A stretch of 64,000 bases of DNA. Source: Cricetomys ansorgei (taxonomy: Eukaryota; Chordata; Mammalia; Rodentia; Nesomyidae). The position numbers and the translations under genes are program-made. The stretch is taken from contig JAMJFZ010001133.1 of the NCBI GenBank assembly GCA_026225945.1, positions 9,816,501-9,880,500 of the forward strand. Reading direction: 5' to 3'. This document shows positions 10,060 through 19,909 of this stretch, piece after piece. Each line of letters begins with the position of its first letter. The first letter of the stretch is position 1. A model generated the notes under the pieces. The model was not told where the DNA came from. It ran no database searches and was given only the letters and a program-made list of their open reading frames with translations.

Positions 10060-10762
10060 CTGGAAATATGAAATCTGCATCTATTTTAGACTGAAATCAA
10101 CTGAGGGGAATCATCCACAGGGTTAGAGAACAGGGAAAGAGGTTGAATGAAGAGCAACAACTCTGTATGTCAATTATGTAATTTGATGTGTCCTCACTAA
10201 ACTGGGGGTAATATAATACCCAACAGAAATCAGTCAGAAATACTTTTTTCTAAGCTAGCCTGATAAATTAGTTCAATTTTTAGGTAATCTCCTGAGAGTG
10301 GACAATCTCTGCGCAAGACATTCATTTTAATGTCACAACACTTCAGAACCTTTTTCACAGTAACTTAGTTCTTTTCAGAATGTCAGCGGACTTCGCTAGG
10401 TTTTCCCTAAGAACCGTACATAATTGGGTGGCTGGGTGGATGGATAAGGAGATGGATTTAACCAGGAAGCCTTTCCTAATTCAACTTCCCTTCCTATCTC
10501 TCTTAAATTTCTTTTATGTTATTAAATGACTTGTGAAACAGTGCATACACAAGTATGTTTGAACTTTCAGGTCTAACCACTTGGGTTATCTTCCACTAAG
10601 GCAATCCACTTAATCTCTAATGTCTCAGTTTCTGCTTTTATAAAACAGGATGATTTCCACAAATAGCTATGAAATTCAGTTATGATGACTTCTCATTCCT
10701 ATAAAACCAATGCCTTAAAATTAAGGGAGCTATCTTAACCCAACTTTGCATTCACAACTGGT
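10060..10762. other. Elf2: Intron, no feature recognised
   Basis: AT-rich single-copy-looking sequence. I see no repeat, exon or RNA gene. Confidence 0.5.
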
Positions 10763-10852
10763 TTTCTTTAGTTCTGAGATGTCGGAGATCAAACCCAGCA
10801 CCTCCCACATTACTAGGCAGGTGTTCCACCTCTAAGCTATACATCTAGTCGT
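10763..10852 (-). repeat. ID-type SINE
   Basis: Antisense ID ('gatcaaacccagcacc', 'ggcaggtgttccacctc'). Confidence 0.65.
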
Positions 10853-10859
10853 AGATTTT

Positions 10860-11935
10860 CCATACAGTAAGGCACACATGCACTTCTTGTATGTATCAAA
10901 TTAAGGACAATCCCATGATCCTACAGGAGAATTGTCAAGAACACATTATCTTAGTTGTACATTAATTTACTACTGACTTATTTATATACTGAATAATTTT
11001 TGTGGTTAGAGGTTCTGAAAAAATAAATAATAGATTTTAATTTGACTGATTTTTCTGAAGATACTCCCCTTAAGGAGATTTTGTAAATGTTTATACAATT
11101 TCATAAAACCATGACAAATTCACAAGTACAGACATGAATCTTCTAAAGCAGTCTCGGGAAACTTTAAATGTAAGAAGAAAACCTGTTAGGGCCTCCAAGT
11201 TCACCAAATGCTAAAACCTCAGCCTTAAAAACTAAGTCATTTGGGGAGCATTTATTTTAAAACGTCAGGCCTGTTTTAGCACCTGTTGTACACCGTCCAC
11301 ACTCTCAAGCAAGGTACTTGGGTCTCTCCAGTTGCTCTTTCCATTTATGGAAATCTGCTCATAGCTGACTGGGTCTGGAGAGGCAGCCAAACCTCTAAGT
11401 AAATCTATCTTTAGGTGACCCTGCTTACTCTTATCTGCAGCTTCAGTGAGGCAAAGGATTCACTCAGCCCTTCTAGTACAACTTTTAAAAAACTTGGCAT
11501 TAAGTATAAAAGACACTACTATTCTTGAGGGTGTTTTTCTCAGCGCCTCCCCCCCATGACTCACAACCCTCAGAAAACAAATTCTCAGGTTTTAAACATC
11601 AATCTGGGAGCCATTCTCTTTAAAGCAGGATTGGTGGTGTTGTAATTTAGCTGTTGTCTTAGGTACTATTAATAAACTATCCTGGGTAAGCTAATTCCTT
11701 ATGTAATATTATGAAGATATACTATAAAAACTGTACAGCACTAAAAGTATTGCTTTGAGTATTTAATAATCATACGGCAATAAACTACAGACCTTAAAAT
11801 ATTTAAGTTATAAACAACAACAAAAATACTTGCCTGTTATGTATTATATACCCTAAATTCTTAAGTAGCTTGAGGTGCATTTTCAAAACCATTACTTCAT
11901 GTTAAATTTATGTTAGTATGTAATGAATCTTGATT
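10860..11935. other. Elf2: Intron, no feature recognised
   Basis: About 1.1 kb of AT-rich, apparently unique sequence. Confidence 0.5.
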
Positions 11936-11939
11936 TTGT

Positions 11940-12085
11940 TCTGGTCTGGTTTTGTTTCTTGAGACAGAATCTCATGTAGCTCAGACTGGCCTGGAACTCT
12001 AGACAGAGAAGAGATCTTGAATTCTCGATCCTCTTGCTTCTGCTCCCTAAGGTCTGAGATTACAAAGGTGTACTCCACATCCAGT
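11940..12085 (-). repeat. B1 SINE, diverged
   Basis: Antisense B1 ('ttgagacagaatctcatg', 'gactggcctggaactct'). Confidence 0.75.
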
Positions 12086-12089
12086 TCTA

Positions 12090-13520
12090 ACTAGTTTTTT
12101 AAATGTATTTTCTCAGCCAGTGCCAATTAAGTGTTTATATGTGCCCAAATGCTGTGCCATAAATCTGAGTTACATTTCTGAATAGACTCTCTGCCCTTCT
12201 GAAGCTTCAGGTTCAGAGCATCATCAAAACCCAAGTGTAAATGTAAATCAATCTCACATTACTCTGTAATCTAACAGCTTGTTAAAGAGAACAGTGATTT
12301 CTATTTTAGGAGCTTACCATGTTCATCTCCAGCTCAATGTTAAACGTAAATAAAAACCTAAAAGCCTACTGTCTGATGAATTAAACTATAATGAGAGTTT
12401 CCAAGAGTATTTTATCCACTTTATAAAAGGATTATCTTCTTTAGACTTTGTTGACGGAAGTCAACAAGTTTTTTGGTTATTTTTGGGTTTTTGGTTTTTT
12501 TGTTTGTTTGTTTTGTTTTTTCCCTTCAAAACAATCTGTGGTAAGAGAAATTTAGTACCTCTCCATTTCTGTAATTTTAAAAACTTCAATGTTGCTTTGT
12601 CCAACTCAATAATTCAAAAAAAATTTAAAACTACACATTCCTAAAGATATAAATATCAATTTAACAATGCCTTGCAACCAAAGCAAATTAAAAGCAACAT
12701 CTACAGATCAAATTCCTTCTTACTACTTTCCATACACATGTATGAAATTCATGATAGAAAACAAGCAATTTAGTTTAAAAATAGAAACAAACTAGTAAGT
12801 AATTGGACAGGTATCATTTTCTAGCAGTTGAATTTGCTGGTCAAACTTCCTTGAAGTAATGTGTCAAATACATTTCAAAACTGACTTTAATTTTGATCAT
12901 AATACCATCAATAAAAGTTGCCTATGCTCTCATTTACTGCTGGTAAAAATATGCTTGTTCCATTTCCATCTTCCCAATCAACTGGTGTTTGTACGGAGAC
13001 TATTCCAGACTCACTCAACAGCTGTTACAAAATACCAAACTTGGTAATTAAGTCTGACAAGAGGCATACCTCCCAGCTTTGCATAAGAGAACGCTGGCAA
13101 TGGATCTAGTTCATAACAATGTTCTCAAGTCAGAAATAAACTTTACTAGCAATAGAGTTTGAGAGCAATGGAAAAATGAGAAATACTTCATTAGGTGTTA
13201 GTGGTTTTGCCCTGAACACAGCATCGTAAACTAGTATTTCCAAGGTCATTACTCCACTTCTGCACTGACTGACCACATCCTCTAATGCCCCAGGGCTCTA
13301 GCAGTGACAAAGCAGGACACAAACTACTACAATGAAAAAGGTCTAGGATCTTCTACCTTCACATCTGTCTCCCTTGACCTACAATCAATACAGCTTTATA
13401 AAGTATAAAGACAATTGAAATTACTTTTAAGCCAGAGTTAACCAATTAAATACAAGCCATAATTTTAAATTTTCTCATAGTCACATTTTCTTAAAGTGCA
13501 AAGGTGATATTAATACCTCT
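12090..13520. other. Elf2: Intron, no repeat body recognised apart from a GTTT-rich tract
   Basis: Mostly unique AT-rich sequence. A G/T-rich tract at about 12470-12525 looks like a leftover SINE tail. Confidence 0.5.
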
Positions 13521-13524
13521 TTAT

Positions 13525-13562
13525 AGGAGGAGGGTCTACCACTTAGCTATATCCCCAACCTG
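13525..13562 (-). repeat. ID fragment
   Basis: A short antisense ID head remains ('gtctaccacttagctatatc'). Confidence 0.5.
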
Positions 13563-13846
13563 AAATTGATACCTATCATTTAATCTAATACATCCAAAAT
13601 ATTTCCATGTCAGCATGTAATCAATATAAAGAACTTTCAAAATTCAATTTCCCAGACAGTTCTCAACTACTCTCTACCCACAGGTAGGTTATTGGATATT
13701 ACACCAAATGACAGTCTAAACCCATTCTTAAACTTAACTTTGGTCAGAAGACACTTCTGCATTCAAATTATTGAGACTCTCAAAAAGACTTTGAGAATGT
13801 CTTTTCTCCAAGTAGTTATTGTATATGAAAAATAAAACTTAGCCAG

Positions 13847-13945
13847 CCAGGCACAGTGACTTCATGCCTGATATCCCAACATTCAGGAGCTTTAGGCCAG
13901 CCAGCCTGGGCTAGTGTGCAGCCTTTCCTCAATAAATGAATAAAC
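13847..13945 (+). repeat. B1 SINE, internally deleted
   Basis: Sense B1 head ('ccaggcacagtgac') and body, with a short AAT-rich tail. Confidence 0.65.
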
Positions 13946-13951
13946 ATTTTG

Positions 13952-14106
13952 TTGTTGTTTGTTTTTGTTTTTCAAGACAGGGTTTCTCAGTGTAGCCCTG
14001 GCTGTCTTGGAACTAGCTCTGTAAACCAGGCTGTTCTCAAACTCAGAAAGCGGCCAACCTCTGCCTCCCAAGTGCTGGGATTAAAGGCATGGGTCACCAC
14101 CAGCCC
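13952..14106 (-). repeat. B1 SINE
   Basis: Near full-length antisense B1. With the sense B1 at 13847 it forms an inverted SINE pair. Confidence 0.9.
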
Positions 14107-14249
14107 AAATAAACTTTTTAACTTCAAAAATATTTACTCATTACAATAAATGCACATGTTATGTAAATCTGCATATACTGTGAAAAATAACAAAAACACT
14201 TCAATGGCTTTATTAAGTGTATATGCTACGTATGTATGCATGTTATGTA

Positions 14250-14336
14250 TCAGAGGTGAGGGCTCATGGGGGATTGAAAGCAGGGCCCCATATATTCTAG
14301 GCAAGTAGTCTACCACTAAGCTATATTCTCAGCCTT
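14250..14336 (-). repeat. ID-type SINE
   Basis: Antisense ID ('gattgaaagcagggcccc', 'ctaccactaagctat'). Confidence 0.7.
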
Positions 14337-14339
14337 CTT

Positions 14340-14612
14340 TTGTTTTCTTTCTTTCTTTCCTTTTGAGATAGGGTTTCTCTGTGTAGGCTTTGCTGTCCTG
14401 GAACTTACTATATAGACCAGGCTGGCCTCAAACATCCACAAGCCTTTGCCTTGTCCCCCCTCCTCCAACATTTTTTAAGTTTCAGATAATTTTGTTCAGG
14501 TTGGCTTTGAATTCACTCCATAGCCTATGTAAACCATGAGCTTGTAATAATCCTGCCCCAGTCTACAGAGTAGCTGAGATTACAGACCTATACCATTAAA
14601 CCCAGAGTGTTT
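14340..14612 (-). repeat. B1 followed by older B1-like SINE
   Basis: 14340-14460 is antisense B1 with a TTTC-rich tail. 14470-14612 is an older antisense B1-like monomer ('gattacagacctata'). Confidence 0.65.
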
Positions 14613-14699
14613 TATATATTCTGGGAATCTTTTAAAATTTTTATTTTGTTATTTCTATACACGTATAAAATTGAAAGGTAATTAATATCTGTGTGTGTG

Positions 14700-14828
14700 T
14701 GTGTCTTGGTTTTTCGAGACAGGGTTTCTCTGTGTAGCTCAGGCTGTCCCGGAACTCACTCTGTAGACCAGGCAGGCTTCAAACTCACAAAGATCTGCCG
14801 CCAGCCTCTGCTATGACTGCCAGGCCCT
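14700..14828 (-). repeat. B1 SINE, internally deleted
   Basis: Antisense B1 ('cgagacagggtttctctg', 'ctgtagaccaggcaggc') lacking most of the 'gctgggattaaagg' region. A short GT run precedes it. Confidence 0.8.
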
Positions 14829-15117
14829 ACATTTTCATATAATGCTACTTTTTAAGACTTTTTTCAAGACGGCACAATCACATCCCAATAGGAAATTCTA
14901 AAATGCTTTAGACTTTACAGATGCAGATACTCCAAAATCTAGAAAACTTGGGTGAATGAAACATGTCTGTCCCAAGTACTGTGGATAAGGGATAACTAAC
15001 CTTTACCAACCATATTAATTTAAGGTACACTAGAAATGAGATTTTCTTCAACTTCAAGTTTCATAATGAACACTGACCAAGTGTATGGATTGTTTTGTCA
15101 ATGACATGACTTGTGCT

Positions 15118-15440
15118 GGTTTGGGAAGGCGGTTCAGTTAGTAAAAGGCTTGCCATGCAAGCAGGACTATCTCAATTTGATACCTAGCACCTAAATAAAG
15201 AGTTGGGTGCTCAATCCCCAGTACCCTGACAATGTGGCCTGCAACTGTAATCCCAGTGGGGGAGGCAGAAACAGGAGGATCTCAGGGGCTTTCTGGCCAG
15301 TAAGTCTAGCTAAATCTACAGGAGCAATGAGAAATCGTTTCAGAAAAATAGTGATGGATGGAGATCCCCAATGTCAACCTGTGGCCTCCATATGTACATG
15401 CATTCACATGCAGAGAGACTACCCGATACTTCAAGAGAAA
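15118..15440 (+). repeat. B4/RSINE-type composite SINE
   Basis: A tRNA-like head ('ggcggttcagttagtaaaag') is followed by 'ggaggcagaaacaggagg', 'ggctttctggccagt' and 'ctccatatgtacatgcat', an order seen in rodent composite SINEs. Confidence 0.6.
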
Positions 15441-15514
15441 ACTTCCTCTTCATTTAAGAACTGCACTGCTGAGAGAACTCTGGTGACTTTAACTCTCAAA
15501 AGAAAAAGGAATTA

Positions 15515-15632
15515 ATGTCAGCACTTAGGAGGCAAAGGCAGGTAGATCTCTGTGAGTTTGAACCAGCCTGATCTACATAAGTGAGTTCCAGGTCAGCCAG
15601 GGCTACATAGTGAGACCTTGTCTTTGAGGGCA
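15515..15632 (+). repeat. B1 SINE, head-truncated
   Basis: Sense B1 from 'cagcacttaggaggc' to 'gagaccttgtctttgag'. Confidence 0.85.
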
Positions 15633-15639
15633 GCCGAGT

Positions 15640-16650
15640 GACGGACGAAACGGGGGAGGGGGGAGAGTAGTCAAGAATTGTACACTTAGGGAAAAGAAAG
15701 CAGAATCTTTTAAATTGAAAATCTTCCCCCAAATCCAGACAGTGTACACATAATATATTAGGAAAGTAACACTGTCAGGCATTTGTTTTTCCGTTATTAA
15801 TCAACACACACACACTCACCCCAGAACTGAGCATCAAGTATTAAACTACATCAAATACTTTTAAGTTTTCAAATGCTGACTAAAAAAAATTAACCTCTAT
15901 GACATACTCACATGGTGTATTTTCTAAAATTTCTTTTATCTTTACCTTTGCATTAAATGTCTTGGGTCAGTCATAATTTTAGAGCTTTAAAATTCTAAGA
16001 GATCACCTGGTCAAGTGTTAAGATTAAGGTTAAGGATAATCAAGACAGTTTTATCGATAGCTAGAGAACCTCAACCCTTGGTTTCATGGTTCCTAAAGAA
16101 AGTTGCTGAGTTTATACTCCTGGCTAGTCTGCCTGCCTCTCTGTCTCCTCAGCACTACATTAAGATAGCCACCCACCATGCCACACCCAAATGCAAGTTT
16201 AATAAGAATAAGGTCTTGACCACAAAACACTTTTAATTTTGCAACGACATGGCTTTATTATAAGTAAGTTTACTTATTTTCACCCCTCACTCAAACTCCT
16301 AATGACATAAATACTAATAACTAAATGACTACATATGTATGATACTTAAGTTGTGAAGAGGGATGATCAAAGCGATATATCCTGTAGTGGTACGGCAGTG
16401 ATACTATTAAGTGATCTATAGATGTTTAGAAACAAGCTATACTAACATCACTTAGTTCAAAGCTTATTTATTCTCTAAGTTTTTCGCAAATATCACTCAC
16501 TCCACGTAACAATTAGCTAAATACTAAAATTAGTACAGCTACTTTTTCATTTGTACATTATACAGCTTTTGATCTGCTTGCTTTAATCTGATGTCGTCTC
16601 TCAAGAAGATAAAGAGATCACTGCATTCATTTACTCATAAAATGTGCAGA
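15640..16650. other. Elf2: Intron, mostly unique
   Basis: AT-rich sequence with only a weak antisense B1-like stretch at about 16110-16195 ('ctgcctgcctctctgtctcc'). Confidence 0.45.
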
Positions 16651-16653
16651 CAA

Positions 16654-16855
16654 CTGGGGTTGGGGAGTAGCTCAGTTGGTGCAAGCTGAATCCTCCAGCA
16701 CCACATAAACCAGGAGTAGTAGAACATTCCTCTAATACCAGCATTCAGAAGGTGGAGGCAAGGGATCAGAAGTTCAAAGCCAGCCTCAGCTACACCGCAA
16801 GCTATATGGCAGTTTGGGGTACAGGAGATTTTAATCTTAAAAAAAAAAAAAAAAG
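16654..16855 (+). repeat. B4-type SINE (ID head + B1 body)
   Basis: ID-like head ('ggggttggggagtagctcag'), B1-like body ('ccagcctcagctacac') and a poly-A tail. Confidence 0.75.
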
Positions 16856-17194
16856 ATGGAAGGAAGCAAGCAAGCCTTACTCTCCATGTGCTATTAAAAA
16901 TTGCCAGTAATAAAAAATTTATAACGATAAAACCTTAATTTTTAAATTCATATTTCCTTCTCCAGCTTTTTAACTCACTAAATTAACTTTGAGTATATCA
17001 GCAAATCCTCTTAAGTTTCGTTCTAAGAGCCTGTAAGGGATCTTCAGATTACATGAACGTGAAAGGAGAAATAAGTAATTACGTTTAAAACAGTGCTTTG
17101 TGGCACATTTTGATTTAAAAACCTTTAGTTATAAGATTTCTGTAGCAGTACTTAAAAATCAAGTAGATATAAAAAAATGGCATCTAAAGTTTTA

Positions 17195-17282
17195 GAGAGC
17201 AGTATCAGAGGTAGTGCAGTCCAGTAATATTGCCTAGCATGCAGGGGGCCCTGGGTTATATCCCTAAGAACTCCTATAACAA
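17195..17282 (+). repeat. ID-type SINE
   Basis: 'gcctagcatgcagggggccc' followed by 'tgggttatatccc'. Confidence 0.6.
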
Positions 17283-17519
17283 GATAAAGACATTTATTTC
17301 CAAAGACTACATAATATGCAAAATATCCACGGGCAACATTGAATTTTACTGGTAATTCCAAAAGCCCAGTGGAAGAAAAAAAAGAAACCTTCTAATTGCA
17401 GAATTAAATCCTCTTACCTCTACAGTGTTTCTCAAGGTGTTGACTGCAGAAACTGTGCTAAGGTTCTCTATCAAGTATTCATATGCACTGGAAATAACAT
17501 CTGTAAGTTTATTAAGTTT

Positions 17520-17682
17520 CGCTGTAAGTATTTATGTGTACCACATGTGTGCCTGGTGTCTGAGGGGTTGTATCTCCTGGAACTAGAGTTACAGATGGCT
17601 GTGAACATGGGTGCTGAGAACTGAACCCAGGTCCTCTGCAAGAGCAACAAGTGATCTTAATCAATGAGCATGTCTCCAAACC
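17520..17682 (-). repeat. B2/B3-family SINE
   Basis: Antisense: 'ggagttacagatgg'-like segment, 'ctgaacccaggtcctctg' and 'gtgatcttaa'. It is the last SINE before the promoter region. Confidence 0.75.
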
Positions 17683-17699
17683 AGAAATAACACCTCCTG

Positions 17700-18325
17700 A
17701 ACTATACAAATTCAACATTCAAAATACTACTAACCCAACACAAAAACATACACTAATTCATACTGGCCAGTGGACTGACATACAAGGATCCAAGTTCTCA
17801 TTGTGTTCTTTCTCTCACTCAGTAAAAGTTCTTATCCAAAAAAGGTGTTTAAGTGCTGCTCAGTAAATGTTGATTTCCTTGAGGACTTTTGAAAGTTGTA
17901 AAATATGCCACAGACTAAACACACTATTCACCATTATGTGTTATACAGTACATATGGTTCTATTAGCCCAGATTTTATTTGAGTTTAAAATTTTGTTAAA
18001 TTTAGGGATAAACATATGTTGTTGATTTTTCTCCCCAATCGAACTGAGTCAGTTTGTCAGCCAAACAACCAATTTCAAGGTCCCTACCTAAAAACAATAG
18101 ATGGAAAAGACTGTTCGGATCTTTTACAGCACTAGTGTTTGGTGACTATTTCTCATCTTCCAGTTCCACACCGATGGCGATATGAAACAAAACCAGAGAA
18201 AGGACGGCGTGCACTTATTATTCCAGTAAGCAACAGTGTTCAAGCGGTGCCACATCGACCTGGGGCCCTCGCTGTGCTGTCTGCTAGCAAGTAAAGCTGC
18301 TTTTTCTATGTAACTTAAGTCCGTG
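17700..18325. other. SINE-free flank of the CpG island
   Basis: Unique-looking sequence that grades into the CpG island. No feature recognised. Confidence 0.5.
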
Positions 18326-18435
18326 CCCTTCCGCTGCAGCAGTGGCGCAGCACATCCCCCACCCCCGCGGCCACTTCCGTGTTTACACTCCTCTTCCCTC
18401 CAATTCCATGCGTACATTGTCAGCTTCACTCCCGC

Positions 18436-18449
18436 CCAATCTTCATTGG
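18436..18449. promoter_or_regulatory. Divergent CCAAT-box pair
   Basis: CCAAT (18436-18440) is followed 4 bp later by ATTGG (18445-18449), giving two opposed NF-Y-type boxes at the intron-side edge of the CpG island. They are about 1 kb downstream of the short-isoform start codon, so they are unlikely to be its core promoter. They could mark a separate or antisense start site. Confidence 0.4.
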
Positions 18450-18579
18450 CCCAGCTCAGGCCGATGGTCCCACCCCCAGAAATCAACGTTCTTATTTGGA
18501 ACATCTCGGAGCGCAGATTGGAACCGCGGGCCTGTCAATCGCGCGCGTTCTGTCCTCTCCCAGGCGCTTCCGCTATGGT

Positions 18580-18606
18580 GGGAGGTTTGGGGGAGGGGAA
18601 AGGGGG
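18580..18606 (+). other. G-quadruplex-type motif
   Basis: Four guanine runs (GGG, GGGGG, GGGG, GGGGG) are separated by loops of 6, 1 and 3 bases on the plus strand, which is the template strand for Elf2. This fits the usual G3+ loop 1-7 rule. Confidence 0.6.
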
Positions 18607-18862
18607 CAATTCGGAGCGGAGACTTCCCAGGGGCCAGGACGCCCCCCCCGCCCTCCCCGCTCCTCGCTTTCACCCACTGTTGACAAAAATAAACGTTCCC
18701 CTCCGCTGTCCCGAAGCCCCGGGTCGGCTGCACCTAATACACCCCGTGTCCTTCCCGTCCCCCCCGAAACACCCGCCCCACGAGGGAAGGGCAGCAGCCT
18801 AGTTTCTCCACGGCCGCCGTTGGCCGGGACAGGGAGGCGCCGGGTCGGCGTCCCGCTCAGCA

Positions 18863-19250
18863 CCGGGAAGTGGCCTCAAGACCGTTACTCTGGCGCTGCT
18901 CCGTGAGGGATGAGGCAGGAGGCCGGGAGCGTTTTGGCGGGTAGCGCCCCGGGCCGCGGCGTCCATGCGGAAGTGGCGGCAGTGTGAAGTGTGAGGCGAG
19001 GGCGGCGGGCGGCCAGCGCCCCCGGCCGCGGGCAGGGGCGGCCTCTCGGCCGGACAGCGTGGCAGGCGGCGGGGACAACAGCCCCGCTCACTTCCTGGTT
19101 CCCCGGCAACAGGGGTGAAGCGCGCAACTCGCCCGCGCCGACTCCCCAACTTAGCCGCGGCTCCGTGCCCGGCCCCCCGCCGCTGCCACGCTCCCCGGAG
19201 CGACAGCCCGGATCCGAGGCAGGTTACTCTCCAAGGTGATCACTTCCTGA
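18863..19250. promoter_or_regulatory. Cluster of ETS-type binding sites in the CpG island
   Basis: Sites with a GGAA core and ETS-like flanks occur at 18863-18872 (CCGGGAAGTG), 18968-18975 (CGGAAGTG), 19089-19098 (CACTTCCTGG) and 19241-19250 (CACTTCCTGA). Outliers lie at 18372-18379 (CACTTCCG) and 19753-19760 (CAGGAAGT). ETS sites are common in CpG-island promoters; binding by ELF2 itself is a hypothesis. Confidence 0.5.
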
Positions 19251-19417
19251 TTTGTCGCCTCCATTACTTCATTCACTCCCCCCTCTCCACGACCGCTCCG
19301 CTGACGGAGGCGGACACCGGACCCGGGCACTGACCGCCGCGGGGGACGTTCCCCGCCCGCCAGGCGCCCCCTCTCCCGCTGCACGGATGCACCGGAGAAA
19401 AGTTCCCCTGCGCTTAC

Positions 19418-19475
19418 CGGCCCGGATGAGCAGATCCAGCTGGTTCGTGGGTCCCTCATGCAGAGACGTCGCCAT
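19418..19475 (-). CDS. Elf2: Elf2 alternative first coding exon (NERF-1 type, short isoform)
   Basis: This start exon encodes 19 residues, MATSLHEGPTNQLDLLIRA, plus the first base of the next codon, and joins in phase to the exon ending at 9657. The donor is GCCG|GTAAGC at 19416-19417. The start codon (19473-19475) has A at -3 and G at +4, a strong Kozak context. ELF2 is known to make NERF-1 forms that lack the acidic N-terminus of NERF-2 and act differently at target promoters; this exon matches the NERF-1 type. The 5' UTR must lie above 19475 within the CpG island, but its start cannot be fixed from sequence. Confidence 0.92.
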
Positions 19476-19502
19476 GTTTATCCCGGGGCTGGAACTGCTG
19501 CT

Positions 19503-19508
19503 TCACAT
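19503..19508 (-). other. Elf2: Start-stop uORF (AUG UGA) upstream of short-isoform AUG
   Basis: On the minus strand, ATG is followed at once by TGA, 27 bases upstream of the main start codon. It would be in the 5' UTR if transcription starts above 19508, which is likely but not shown. Its context is weak (T at -3). Confidence 0.45.
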
Positions 19509-19909
19509 TGACTTACACCGTGAGCAGCGGCGACAGGGGAGAAGGCGGAACCCGCGGCCGGAGACACACGCCGTGCGGGCGGCACACACTCACGCACTCG
19601 CACACACTCCGACGCCCGGATCCTTGCGCGTCCTCCGACAGGAAGCAGCGGCCGGCCCGCCTCCCGCCGCCGGGCTGAGCAGCCCCACCACCTAACGGCA
19701 GGGGCGGCGGCGGCCCCGGCTGGCAACGCGATCCTTCCGCCCCGCGCCCAGACAGGAAGTCCGGGGCGCCGGCTGCCAGCGGCCGCACGGACACCTGAGG
19801 CTGGGAGCCGCAGGCCGCCCTCGGGGACGCGGGCCTCGGCAGGAAGAGGCGCGCTTCACGTTCTGCGGAAGCGAAGTCTGCAAATGTCCCCTCTGGAAAA
19901 GAGCCATGA

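Larger units (their letters stand above)
18330..19905 (-). promoter_or_regulatory. Elf2: CpG-island internal promoter of Elf2 short isoform
   Basis: About 1.6 kb of GC-rich, CpG-dense sequence surrounds the alternative first exon, in sharp contrast to the AT-rich flanks. I see no TATA box near the expected start. There are several ETS-type GGAA cores, GC-box-like runs and two CCAAT boxes. The densest part (18900-19850) covers the exon and the region upstream of it on the minus strand. The part at 18330-18900 lies in the following intron and could also drive antisense or secondary starts. The CpG stretches produce many overlapping open frames that do not resemble known proteins. Confidence 0.85.
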
